From contig CAJTUM010000023.1 in assembly GCA_910579575.1 (NCBI GenBank), positions 1 through 30,306 of the forward strand: DNA of 30,306 bases, written 5' to 3'. The notes under the pieces were generated by a model. That model had not been told where the DNA came from. It was given only the letters and a program-made list of their open reading frames with translations, and searched no databases. Positions 15,113 to 22,872 of the stretch are shown one piece after another (the first letter of the stretch is position 1; the number at the start of each line of letters is the position of its first letter). Source of the DNA: an uncultured Eubacteriales bacterium. Its GTDB lineage: Bacteria > Bacillota > Clostridia > Oscillospirales > Butyricicoccaceae. Both the position numbers and the translations under genes were made by a program.

Positions 15113-16957
15113 ATGGCCAGATTTCAAGCGCCCCGACAGCCGACCCGGTACTGCACCCGATATCAGCGGTTTCGGGGCGTGGATTTTTCCACAGATCCGG
15201 CGCTGGTGGACGCCAGCCGCTCCCCTTTTGCGCCCAATTTGATTTCCGACGCAGGAGGAATGCCGGAGAAGCGGCCTGGTTGGCGGACGCTGAAAAAGCT
15301 GCCCAAAAGGATCAATGGGATTTTTGAGTTTCAAATCGGAGAGGAAGAGTTTTTAATCGTCCACGCAGGGGAAACCCTTTATTGCTGGCAACCGGAGCAG
15401 GACAAGCTATGGAAGCTGATCGAACCGGTGACCGACGAGCGCTCCCAAGCCTTTTCGATGGAGGGAGCGTTGTATTTTCTCACAGGCGGCGAATACATTC
15501 GCGTCTGCGAGAAGGACGGCAAGCCCTGGTACGAGGGCTCGAAGACGTTTGCCTATGCGCCGCTGACCTCCATCAGCCGGCAGGCCGACGGCGGCGGGAC
15601 GGCCTATGAAGAGGCCAATCTGCTGACCAACCGGCGGCGCAACAGCTTTTGCTGCGACGGAACCTCCAAAACCTATCAGTTGGACTGCGATGAATTAGAC
15701 GATTCCACCGTGGAATGCAGGATAGAAGGAATTGCTGTCGCCGGCTTTCAGACGGACCGGACCAAGGGAACGGTGACGTTCCATACGCCGCCGTCCAAGC
15801 CGCTGGTGAATGGAAGGGATAATTTGGAAATCACCTTTGGCGCGGCTCGGGAAGCGGAGACGAATCCCATTGAAAAATGCACCGTTTGCGGAATGTATGC
15901 CAGTCGGGTGTTTGTCGGCGGCAACCCGGATAAGCCCGCCTTTGATTATCGGTCTGCCGTGGGCGACCCTACCTATTTTCCCGATAGGGGATACGCCCGG
16001 ATCGGTTCCAATTCCCCTATTATGGGATATCTGTCGGCGGGGGCCTGCCAAGCCATTGTCAAGGCGGCCTCTGCCCAGGAAGCTACTGTCTATCTGCGGC
16101 AGGAGAGCCTGCTGGACGGCAAAGCCGTTTTCCCTGTGCGTCAAGGAGTGGGCGGCGTAGGGGCCATATCCAAATATGCGTTTGGCAACCTGCTGGACGA
16201 CCCGCTGTTTTTATCGGCCCAAGGGGTGTTCGCTTTGTGCGCCGCCAATTTGGGGGAGGAAAAGGCTGTGCAGAACCGCAGCTATTATATCGACGCGGCT
16301 CTAACACGAGAACCTGGACTGGACCAGGCGTCCGCTGTGGAATGGCAGGGCTTTTATGTGTTGGCGGCAGGCGGAAAATGCTATTTGCTGGACGGCGGGC
16401 AGGAGAAAAGCTGGCGCAGCCGCAGTTTGGGCGATTTTCTGTATGAGTGCTATTGCTGGGAAAATATCCCTGCAAGATGCTTGGCGGCCCGGGGAGAGGC
16501 GCTGTATTTCGGCGCCGAGGACGGACGAATCTGCCGGTTTAATACGGATATTGAGGGCGTCGAGAAATACAACGACGACGGAGAGGCCATTGTGTGCGCC
16601 TGGAGCACCAAGGCAGACGACGACGGCAGCTTCGCGCAATACAAGACCATGGATAGGCGGGGCAGCGGCGTGATGATTAAACCCTATCCGCGCAGCAGCA
16701 TCCAGGTGAATCTGCGCACCGACCGGGATATGGGGCGGGACGTGGGATCGGCCGCCATGGATATTTGGGATTGGGAAAACATTGATTTTAGTCGGATGGA
16801 CTTCAACGCCAACGACGCTCCGCGGGTGATTCCCTTCGGCCTGCGGGCCGGACGGTATTTGACCTTGCAGATTACGGTGAAAAACGACCGGCTGAACGAG
16901 GGCTTCGGGGTCTACGGCATTATCAAGACGTTTACGAGAGAAGGAGAAATCAAGTAG
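15113..16957 (+). CDS. Phage DNA-stabilisation / tail-hub-like beta-propeller protein
   Basis: 614 residues; ATG at 15113, AAAGGAG 10 bases upstream. The N-terminal segment FRGVDFSTDPALVDASRSPF (20-39) and ISDAGGMPEKRPGWR match the opening of phage proteins that list the element and end in KRPG-W/Y. Repeating strands with aromatic turns (for example LYCWQPEQDKLWKL, ALYFLTGGEYIRV, ALYFGAEDGRICRFN) suggest a beta-propeller as in P22 gp10, which plugs the portal channel after packaging. The last 130 residues form a beta-sandwich-like region common to these proteins. 27 bases after the adaptor, same operon. Confidence 0.6.
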   Translation: MARFQAPRQPTRYCTRYQRFRGVDFSTDPALVDASRSPFAPNLISDAGGMPEKRPGWRTLKKLPKRINGIFEFQIGEEEFLIVHAGETLYCWQPEQDKLWKLIEPVTDERSQAFSMEGALYFLTGGEYIRVCEKDGKPWYEGSKTFAYAPLTSISRQADGGGTAYEEANLLTNRRRNSFCCDGTSKTYQLDCDELDDSTVECRIEGIAVAGFQTDRTKGTVTFHTPPSKPLVNGRDNLEITFGAAREAETNPIEKCTVCGMYASRVFVGGNPDKPAFDYRSAVGDPTYFPDRGYARIGSNSPIMGYLSAGACQAIVKAASAQEATVYLRQESLLDGKAVFPVRQGVGGVGAISKYAFGNLLDDPLFLSAQGVFALCAANLGEEKAVQNRSYYIDAALTREPGLDQASAVEWQGFYVLAAGGKCYLLDGGQEKSWRSRSLGDFLYECYCWENIPARCLAARGEALYFGAEDGRICRFNTDIEGVEKYNDDGEAIVCAWSTKADDDGSFAQYKTMDRRGSGVMIKPYPRSSIQVNLRTDRDMGRDVGSAAMDIWDWENIDFSRMDFNANDAPRVIPFGLRAGRYLTLQITVKNDRLNEGFGVYGIIKTFTREGEIK

Positions 16958-16997
16958 AGACGGCAATCCATTCAGCGAAAGGGAGGAGGAAAAGGAA

Positions 16998-18728
16998 ATG
17001 GGGATCGAAAAGTTAAAGATAGTAGAAGGAGATTACGCAGGGCTGGGAGTATCTTCGGCGCCGGATCGGATGACGGGGAGCGCTTCGGAAAACAAAGCAG
17101 TGTTTGACCGGCTGGTGAAGCAGCTGATGGCGCCGCGACACAACCAATTGATCGACGCGCTGCGGGCTCAGGGAGGAGCCGGAGAGATCGGCGCGAAGAT
17201 GGGGATGACGCTGGAGCAGGCGCTGCTCTCGCCGGATATTGCGGCGTTGCGGTTGGACGAAGATGGGAAGCTGGAAGTCAGCCCGGACGGAGTGAATTGG
17301 CAGGGGGCGGCAAGCGGCGGTCATTTGGTGATGGATTCGTTTGGGAGGCTATTGCCGCAGCGAAACCGGATGCAGTTTGTCAACGGGACGGTGACGGACC
17401 GAGACGGGGTGACGGTGATAGAGGGAATACGAGGGGAAACAGGCCCTCGAGGGCCGGCGGGAGAGCCGGGAAAAGCGGGAGAGCAAGGCCCGGCAGGGGC
17501 AGTGATGACGCCTGTTGTCAGCGAAGGGGGAGTGTTGAGCTGGAAGCTGGAGCAGCAGCCGGCGCCGCCTTGGCCACAGAACATCCGAGGTCCGCAAGGA
17601 ATTCAGGGGGTTCAAGGCGCCCAAGGCCCGGAAGGCCCCCAGGGAATCCAAGGGATTCAAGGGCCGGAAGGGGCGATGGGGCCCACAGGTCCTCGAGGCG
17701 AACGCGGCCCCCAAGGAGAGGCGGGAATCCAGGGGATTCAAGGGCCCCGAGGGCTTCAGGGGGAAATCGGCCCCCAAGGGCCGCGGGGCCCAGAAGGAGC
17801 GGCAGGGGCTCAGGGCCCGCAAGGTTTGCAGGGCCCCGCCGGGGAACCGGGCCCTGCCGGAGCGGATGGGCGCAGTTTCACCATTTTGGCCCGCTACCAG
17901 AGCTTGGCGCAGCTGGAGGCGGCTCATTCCCAGGGGCAGGCTGGAGACGCCTACGCAGTGGGCGAGGCGTCGGAAAATACCGTATATATCTGGAATAAAG
18001 AGGAGAGCGGTTGGCAGGATATCGGCCCCATCCAAGGGCCTGCCGGGCCACAAGGCGCGCCGGGTCCACAAGGGCCTGCCGGGCCGGCGGGGGAACCAGG
18101 GCAGCAGGGGCCTCGGGGGCTCCAGGGGCCGGCAGGGCTCCAGGGAGAGACAGGCCCCCAAGGCCCTCAAGGGGAACCGGGAACAGACGGCGCGGCAGGC
18201 GTCCAGGGCCCTGTCGGCCCAAGAGGGCCGGAAGGCCCTGCCGGCGAGCAAGGCCCACGGGGCGCGACAGGAGCGCCGGGAACTTCGGCTTACCAGAGCG
18301 CGCAGGCGGGAGGATACCAGGGGACGGAGGCCCAATTCTGCGCCGATCTGGCGCAGACGGGGAGCAAGGCCAACCGGGCCCTGGGAGCCCAAGGGGGCAA
18401 TTTGGCGATCTTTGACCAGCAGGGCAACCCTGTGGACAGCGGGTATAGCCCTCAGGATTGGCGCAGTCAGGAGCTGACTGTGACATTGAGCGCGACCTGG
18501 AGCGGCGGGGGCCCTTATACCCAGCAGGTTTCGGTATCTGGGTTGACGGCGGGGGACGCGCCGTTGGCGGACGTGGCGCTGACAGGCCAAGCGGCTACTG
18601 ACAGGGCCCGACTGGAAGATTGGGCCAAGGTGAGTCGCCTGACCGCAGGCGCGGGCACGCTGACCGCCGTTTGTTACGACGAAAAACCTGCGGCGGCCTT
18701 GCCGCTGCGGCTTGTGATTTTGAAATGA
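16998..18728 (+). CDS. Collagen-like phage-type fibre protein
   Basis: 576 residues; ATG at 16998 after GGAGGAAAAGG. An N-terminal base domain (1-145) of the kind seen in Firmicutes phage fibres (GLGVSSAPDRMTG, FDRLVKQLMAP) leads to three Gly-X-Y blocks: 146-168, 198-291 (31 triplets) and 347-429. Between blocks two and three lies a 50-residue globular insert with TILARYQSLAQLEAAH and VYIWNKEESGWQDIG, a small domain common in phage fibres. A C-terminal tip (430-576) is beta-rich. Trimeric, filamentous and receptor-binding in a phage; a spore-surface or cell-surface filament is the alternative. No signal peptide, which favours assembly in the cytoplasm. Codon use is like the host. Confidence 0.85.
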   Translation: MGIEKLKIVEGDYAGLGVSSAPDRMTGSASENKAVFDRLVKQLMAPRHNQLIDALRAQGGAGEIGAKMGMTLEQALLSPDIAALRLDEDGKLEVSPDGVNWQGAASGGHLVMDSFGRLLPQRNRMQFVNGTVTDRDGVTVIEGIRGETGPRGPAGEPGKAGEQGPAGAVMTPVVSEGGVLSWKLEQQPAPPWPQNIRGPQGIQGVQGAQGPEGPQGIQGIQGPEGAMGPTGPRGERGPQGEAGIQGIQGPRGLQGEIGPQGPRGPEGAAGAQGPQGLQGPAGEPGPAGADGRSFTILARYQSLAQLEAAHSQGQAGDAYAVGEASENTVYIWNKEESGWQDIGPIQGPAGPQGAPGPQGPAGPAGEPGQQGPRGLQGPAGLQGETGPQGPQGEPGTDGAAGVQGPVGPRGPEGPAGEQGPRGATGAPGTSAYQSAQAGGYQGTEAQFCADLAQTGSKANRALGAQGGNLAIFDQQGNPVDSGYSPQDWRSQELTVTLSATWSGGGPYTQQVSVSGLTAGDAPLADVALTGQAATDRARLEDWAKVSRLTAGAGTLTAVCYDEKPAAALPLRLVILK

Positions 18729-18739
18729 GGAGAGAAGAG

Positions 18740-19702
18740 ATGGCAGATTGTATCATGATGCGCCGGGGAGGCGGGCAATACCAAGGGACGCTGGCCCGGC
18801 AGCCGGCAAGGTTTACGGCTCAAGCGGACAACGCCGGCCAGATTCGGCTGACCTGGAGCTGGGAGGAGGACCCCAATCGGGACAGCTTGTTGATTGTGCG
18901 GCGGACGGACCGTTTTCCTCAAAATCCTCAGGACGGGACGCAGGTGTATCAGGGAACGGGAACAGAGAAAATTGACAGCAGCTTGGTTGTGGGAACCGTC
19001 TACTATTATCGGGCCTTTGCCCGGAACAAGGACCAGAAATACCAAAACGCCTACTGCCAGGCGGCGGCAACGGCTCTGCCTTTCCGAGGACTGCATTATC
19101 TAAACCCAGGAGATGTTGTGAAGGTGCTGGAAAGCGGCGTGGAACAGGAATATTTGGTAGTGTGCCACGGCTATCCTCAGCCAGACGACGGCGCTACTCT
19201 GCTGCTCCGCCGCCATATCCACAGCCGCCGGGCCATGAACAGCGGCGGCCAGAACGAATACAACGGCGGCGCGGCGGACAGTTGGCTGACGGGAACTTTT
19301 TTCTCCTCTTTGAGCGAGGATGTCCAGGCTGTTGTGAAATCCTGCTCCATTCCCTATACTGGCGGCGGTTCTCACGTACAGGGCGCATTGGAGCGCAAAG
19401 TCTTTTTGCTCTCGGCCACAGAGGTAGGCGGCGGCAGCCTTGCGGACATGAACCTGGAAGGCCGGGCCTTGGATTTGTTTTTGCAGGACCCGGAGGCTCA
19501 AAAGGCCCTCTACAACGGCGCGGCGCAGATTTGGACCACCCGCTCCCCCAAGACAGGCGGAGCAAACGCCTTCTGGGCCCTTCAAACCGACGGCTCTATG
19601 GGCGAGCAGGTCGCTTCCCGTGCCGCCGGCATCCGTCCAGCCTTCGCCGTCCCCAGCCACAAAGCCGGCCTCAACGCCCAAGGCGTGCTCATTGCAGAGT
19701 GA
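18740..19702 (+). CDS. FnIII-like plus DUF6273-like protein
   Basis: 320 residues from ATG at 18740 (AGGAGAG upstream; the ATG at 18725 has none). Residues 18-110 look like a fibronectin-III domain (IRLTWSWEEDPNRDSLLIVRR, VGTVYYYRAFA split by a loop). Residues 120-320 match the DUF6273 pattern in Firmicutes phage and surface proteins: GDVVKVLESGVEQEYLVV, then an RRAMNSGGQNEYNGG turn, SWLTGTFFSSL, and VFLLSATEVGG. Such proteins are often fibre tips or decoration proteins; carbohydrate or receptor binding is plausible. No signal peptide, encoded directly after the collagen-like fibre. Confidence 0.65.
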   Translation: MADCIMMRRGGGQYQGTLARQPARFTAQADNAGQIRLTWSWEEDPNRDSLLIVRRTDRFPQNPQDGTQVYQGTGTEKIDSSLVVGTVYYYRAFARNKDQKYQNAYCQAAATALPFRGLHYLNPGDVVKVLESGVEQEYLVVCHGYPQPDDGATLLLRRHIHSRRAMNSGGQNEYNGGAADSWLTGTFFSSLSEDVQAVVKSCSIPYTGGGSHVQGALERKVFLLSATEVGGGSLADMNLEGRALDLFLQDPEAQKALYNGAAQIWTTRSPKTGGANAFWALQTDGSMGEQVASRAAGIRPAFAVPSHKAGLNAQGVLIAE

Positions 19703-19755
19703 GGAGCCGCCAGGCCGACGAACAACGCTACGACAAAAAGGAGAATCCGTAACAT

Positions 19756-20649
19756 ATGGCTTATAAAAAATTAGGCAATTTTGACGACGCCTACATCAAA
19801 AAAACCAGCGCCAGCGCCTATGGCCAGATTCAAGCGGCCAAAAGCGCCTGGGAGACCGCCAAAAATGCTGGAGATCAGGCGGGGATGACGGCGGCTCATC
19901 AGGCGGCGGAAAACATCCGAGCCGCTTATGGATACAGCGGCGGCCCGGACGGCAGCCAATATCTCCCCAACAGCTATGCCTCTGTGCGAACGCAGTATCA
20001 GGACGCGGGAGACGCCGCGGCCCAGGCCTATCGCTTGGCGGCCCAGCAGGGGGCGGCCAGGCTGGCGGCTCAGCGCCCCCAAATTCAGGCGGATTACGAC
20101 GACTTGGCTCGCCAAGCCTACGTCAACTATATGAAGGAAAAACGGGACCTGCCGGAGACCTTGGGCCGCTTGGGCCTTCAAGGCCAGGGAACGGCGGAAA
20201 CCACAGCGGCCGCCCAAAGCGCCGATTACCAGAACAATCTGCTGGCTGGAGAACGAGCCCGGCAAAACGCTCTGCTGGGGCTGGAAAACCAGATTCAGGA
20301 CGTCTATCTCACCGGCGATCTGAAAAGCGCGCAAGCCCAAGCGCAAGCGCTGTTGGAAATGGCCCAAGGGTACCCAGATTACCTGCTGTCTCAGCAGAAA
20401 CTGGAGCAGGACGCCCAGCTGCGCCAACTTCAGCTGCAGAGCCAGGGGGAAAACCAGCAAGCTCAGTTGCTGCTCTCCCAACAGAAGCAGCAGGAGAGCC
20501 AAACCCAAAACGCCTTTACCCGCCAGCTGGCCGCGGCCAAAGCCTTGGCGGAATACGGAGATTTTTCTGGATACGCCGCTCTGGGCTTCAACGCAGATCA
20601 GATTGAACAGATGCGCCGGGCTTGGCTGGCCAAGCAGCAACAGAAATAG
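19756..20649 (+). CDS. Ala/Gln-rich helical protein, phage structural or ejection-like
   Basis: 297 residues; ATG at 19756, AAAAGGAG 12 bases upstream. Mostly helical with long Ala/Gln-rich runs; residues about 200-262 form a likely coiled coil (QAQALLEMAQ, QKLEQDAQLRQLQLQSQ, QLLLSQQKQQ). A short Gly/Pro/Tyr-rich patch lies near 58-75. No cysteine and no catalytic motif. Size, composition and position before the portal suggest an internal virion or ejection protein of podovirus type, but I do not recognise a family, so this is weak inference. Confidence 0.5.
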   Translation: MAYKKLGNFDDAYIKKTSASAYGQIQAAKSAWETAKNAGDQAGMTAAHQAAENIRAAYGYSGGPDGSQYLPNSYASVRTQYQDAGDAAAQAYRLAAQQGAARLAAQRPQIQADYDDLARQAYVNYMKEKRDLPETLGRLGLQGQGTAETTAAAQSADYQNNLLAGERARQNALLGLENQIQDVYLTGDLKSAQAQAQALLEMAQGYPDYLLSQQKLEQDAQLRQLQLQSQGENQQAQLLLSQQKQQESQTQNAFTRQLAAAKALAEYGDFSGYAALGFNADQIEQMRRAWLAKQQQK

Positions 20650-20662
20650 GAGGGAAAACCGG

Positions 20663-20968
20663 ATGGAATGGATTTGGACCATGGGGTTGACGGCTCTTTG
20701 GTGCGCAGGGACGGCGCTTTGTTACCGCCAGGGTTTGCGGGACGGCAGCAGCTTAGCGCGCAGAGGAGAGATGGGAACGTCGCCCCGCTTGACCGACTTG
20801 GAAAATCAGGAGCAAGGGCGTCTGCGCCGCCTGATGGGGCGGATCGACCGCTATGACGGCCGGGAGGGGGGGAAGATAAATGGAGCCCAGCAGGCAAATG
20901 ACGGCGGAGCGCGTTTGGCAGTGGTACTGCCGCAGCGACGACAACCGGCGGACGTCGGGCGCTTATGA
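20663..20968 (+). CDS. Small membrane-anchored protein overlapping the portal start
   Basis: 101 residues as read, from ATG at 20663 with AGGAGGG upstream. One N-terminal membrane segment (about 3-20), then a charged helical tail (TDLENQEQGRLRRLMGRIDR). The last 30 residues overlap the portal gene in another frame and look like shadow translation. A run of seven G at 20866-20872 precedes this overlap; with six G the frame would end at TAA 20877-20879, exactly before the portal ATG, giving a 72-residue protein. A holin-like or anchoring role is possible but unproven. Confidence 0.5.
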   Translation: MEWIWTMGLTALWCAGTALCYRQGLRDGSSLARRGEMGTSPRLTDLENQEQGRLRRLMGRIDRYDGREGGKINGAQQANDGGARLAVVLPQRRQPADVGRL

Positions 20969-22478
20969 AAACGTCCGGTTGGCCCATCGGTTTTACCAGG
21001 GAGATCAATGGCGCGGGGTGGACGCCGAAGGACAGAATCTGCCTTTTTATAATTTCATCCAGCCCATTGTAGACCACAAAACGGCGGCAGTGGCTATGAA
21101 TACCATGACCATTTCGTATACGCCTCTGGACCACGCCGGGCCGCTGGAGCCTCGGGCCGCCCAGATTTGCCAGCGGCTTACCGCTTACGCCGCCCGGCAA
21201 TGGGAGCGGCTGAAAATGGACAAATTGTGCTGGCAGACTGTGAAGGACGCCTGCATTGCCGGGGACGGTTATCTTTATTTTTACGACGGCGACTGTCAGG
21301 CCCAAACAGTGGACGCCTGCGATCTATATCTGGCGGACGAAACCTGCTCTGATCTGCAAAAACAGCCTTATTTGATCATCGCTCGGCGTCAGACGGTGGG
21401 GCAGCTGCGCCAGGAGGCCCGCCGACAGGGGCTGCCTGAGGAAGAGGTGATGAAAATCGTCCCAGACGACGGCCCTTTGGGGAGACAGGAGGAAGAAGAG
21501 AAAGAGTTTTTTCAGGGAGAGGAAGAGGAGCGTTTTTGCACGGCGCTGCTGTCCTTCTGGCGGGACGAGGACGGCGCAGTCTGCTGCGCTCGAAGCGTTC
21601 GCCAGACCTTTTATCGCCCTCCCGCACGGCTTTGGGCAGGAGGACGAGGGCTGACCCTTTATCCAGTGGCCGGCATGAGCTGGATGCGCCGACGGAACTC
21701 CGCGCGGGGCGCAGGGGAAGTTTTGGCGCTGATTCCCAACCAGATCGAAACCAACAAGATGCTGGCCCGCCGGCTGATGAACGCCCGAATGACCGCCTTT
21801 TCTCGGTTGGTCTATAATGCGGACAAAGTGCTCAACAAGGAGGCGCTGGATCAGGTGGGAGCCGCCATCAAGGTGCGGGATATGCAGGCCAGCAATGTGA
21901 CAGACGTGGTGTCCTATTTGGGCGCCGCCCCGATGTCGCCCGACGCCCGGCTGTTGGCGGAGGAACTGGTGACCCAAACCCGAGAGCTAGCCGGCGCAGG
22001 CGACGCTGTTTTGGGTCAGGTCAACCCGGAAAAGGCCACCGGCGCGGCCATCATCGCCGCCCGCGATCAGGCGGCCTTGCCGCTGAACCAGCAAATCGCC
22101 GATTTTCGACAGTTTATCGAAGACATCGCCGCCATTTGGTTTGAGCTGTGGGCCGTGTATTCTCCTCGGGAGCTGACGCAGGGGCCGGACCCGCTGACCT
22201 GGGAGGAGCTGCGCCGCCTGCGGGTGGAGATCCGCATCGACGCTTCGCCCAACAGCCCCTATTCCCGCTTTGCGCAGGAACAGACGCTGGAAAACCTGTT
22301 TCAGCGGGGCGCCATTACTTTTGAAGAATATGTGGCCGCTTTGGATGAAAACTCCGCCGCGCCCAAACGAAAATTGGAGGCCATCCTGCGGGCTCGGTCC
22401 GCAGGGATGGGGAATCGGATGGAACGTATGGAGAGACAGACGGCTATAGGCGGCGGCAGCCAGGAGGGCGGGAGTTGA
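20880..22478 (+). CDS. Phage portal protein
   Basis: 532 residues; ATG at 20880 directly after GGGGGGGAAG. N terminus YENVRLAHRFYQGDQWRG (28-45) and PFYNFIQPIVDHKTAAV (53-69) are typical for podovirus-like or SPP1-type portals; a stem/wing region with QIETNKMLARRLMNARM (about 285-301) and the C-terminal EKATGAAIIAARDQAALPL (about 383-401) followed by FRQFIEDIAAIWFELW complete the pattern. Portals form dodecameric rings at the capsid vertex through which DNA is packaged. Length (about 530) is normal and the frame is intact. Odd: no terminase lies upstream and no protease, scaffold or capsid gene downstream; a host tRNA synthetase gene follows. Confidence 0.85.
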   Translation: MEPSRQMTAERVWQWYCRSDDNRRTSGAYENVRLAHRFYQGDQWRGVDAEGQNLPFYNFIQPIVDHKTAAVAMNTMTISYTPLDHAGPLEPRAAQICQRLTAYAARQWERLKMDKLCWQTVKDACIAGDGYLYFYDGDCQAQTVDACDLYLADETCSDLQKQPYLIIARRQTVGQLRQEARRQGLPEEEVMKIVPDDGPLGRQEEEEKEFFQGEEEERFCTALLSFWRDEDGAVCCARSVRQTFYRPPARLWAGGRGLTLYPVAGMSWMRRRNSARGAGEVLALIPNQIETNKMLARRLMNARMTAFSRLVYNADKVLNKEALDQVGAAIKVRDMQASNVTDVVSYLGAAPMSPDARLLAEELVTQTRELAGAGDAVLGQVNPEKATGAAIIAARDQAALPLNQQIADFRQFIEDIAAIWFELWAVYSPRELTQGPDPLTWEELRRLRVEIRIDASPNSPYSRFAQEQTLENLFQRGAITFEEYVAALDENSAAPKRKLEAILRARSAGMGNRMERMERQTAIGGGSQEGGS

Positions 22479-22493
22479 TTCCCGCCCTCCTGG
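22460..22493 (+). other. 14-base-pair hairpin over the portal stop codon
   Basis: CCAGGAGGGCGGGA (22460-22473 read as complementary arm) and TCCCGCCCTCCTGG (22480-22493) flank a 6-base loop that contains the TGA stop. No T run follows, so it may be a transcript-end stabiliser or a weak terminator at the cassette boundary. Confidence 0.6.
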
Positions 22494-22553
22494 GCTTGAA
22501 GCGGAGGATCCCTCTCCTGCGCCAGGAAAACTTGAAAAAACCCGCGCAGCCTC

Positions 22554-22582
22554 TTGATTCCCAGGGCAAATAGGGATATACT
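22554..22582 (+). promoter_or_regulatory. Promoter of the serS T-box transcript
   Basis: TTGATT (22554-22559), 17 bases, TATACT (22577-22582). It lies after the cassette and immediately upstream of the T-box leader. Confidence 0.8.
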
Positions 22583-22588
22583 AAGAAA

Positions 22589-22840
22589 AACGGCGCGAAA
22601 GCGCCGCGGCCAGGATGAAAGAAGCGGCGAAAGAAACTGCGCAGAGAGCCGGCGGGCGGTGCGAGTCGGCGGGGGACTTTTGCTTTTCCGCTTTCGGAGC
22701 CGGCGGCGAGGAGCCGCGGGGCGCGCCCCTTACAGCGCGACGAAAGGGGCAGACGTCGTTTTTCAGACGCCTGCAATTTGGGTGGTACCGCGGAAAGTTT
22801 CCGTCCCATGGAGTGAAAATGGGTTGGGAGCTTTTTTCTT
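22589..22840 (+). ncRNA. T-box riboswitch (serine) leader of serS
   Basis: The T-box core TGGTACCGCG (22783-22792) is followed by a terminator stem around CCCAT/ATGGG (22805-22823) with T6 and CTTTT after GGGAGC. Upstream AGAGAGCC and a GGCGGTGCGAG-type stem I with loop are present, as in T-boxes of this family. The specifier codon would be serine; TCC (22687-22689) or AGC (22698-22700) are candidates and I cannot decide between them. Uncharged tRNA-Ser should stabilise the antiterminator and switch on serS. Confidence 0.92.
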
Positions 22841-22872
22841 TTGCCCGGCCCGGAAAAATTGGAGGATGAAAC

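Noticed and set aside
17349..18590. Leftward 413-codon frame opposite the collagen-like gene
   Set aside because: Mirror of the repeated Gly-X-Y codons; no start site or domain.
16998..18728. CRISPR or tandem DNA repeat in the GC-rich repeated region
   Set aside because: The repetition is at codon level (Gly-X-Y) with varying bases, not regular repeats with spacers.
14300..22560. Attachment-site direct repeats at the ends of the phage-like cassette
   Set aside because: I compared 14330-14520 with 22480-22560 by eye and saw no repeat longer than a few bases; no integrase present.
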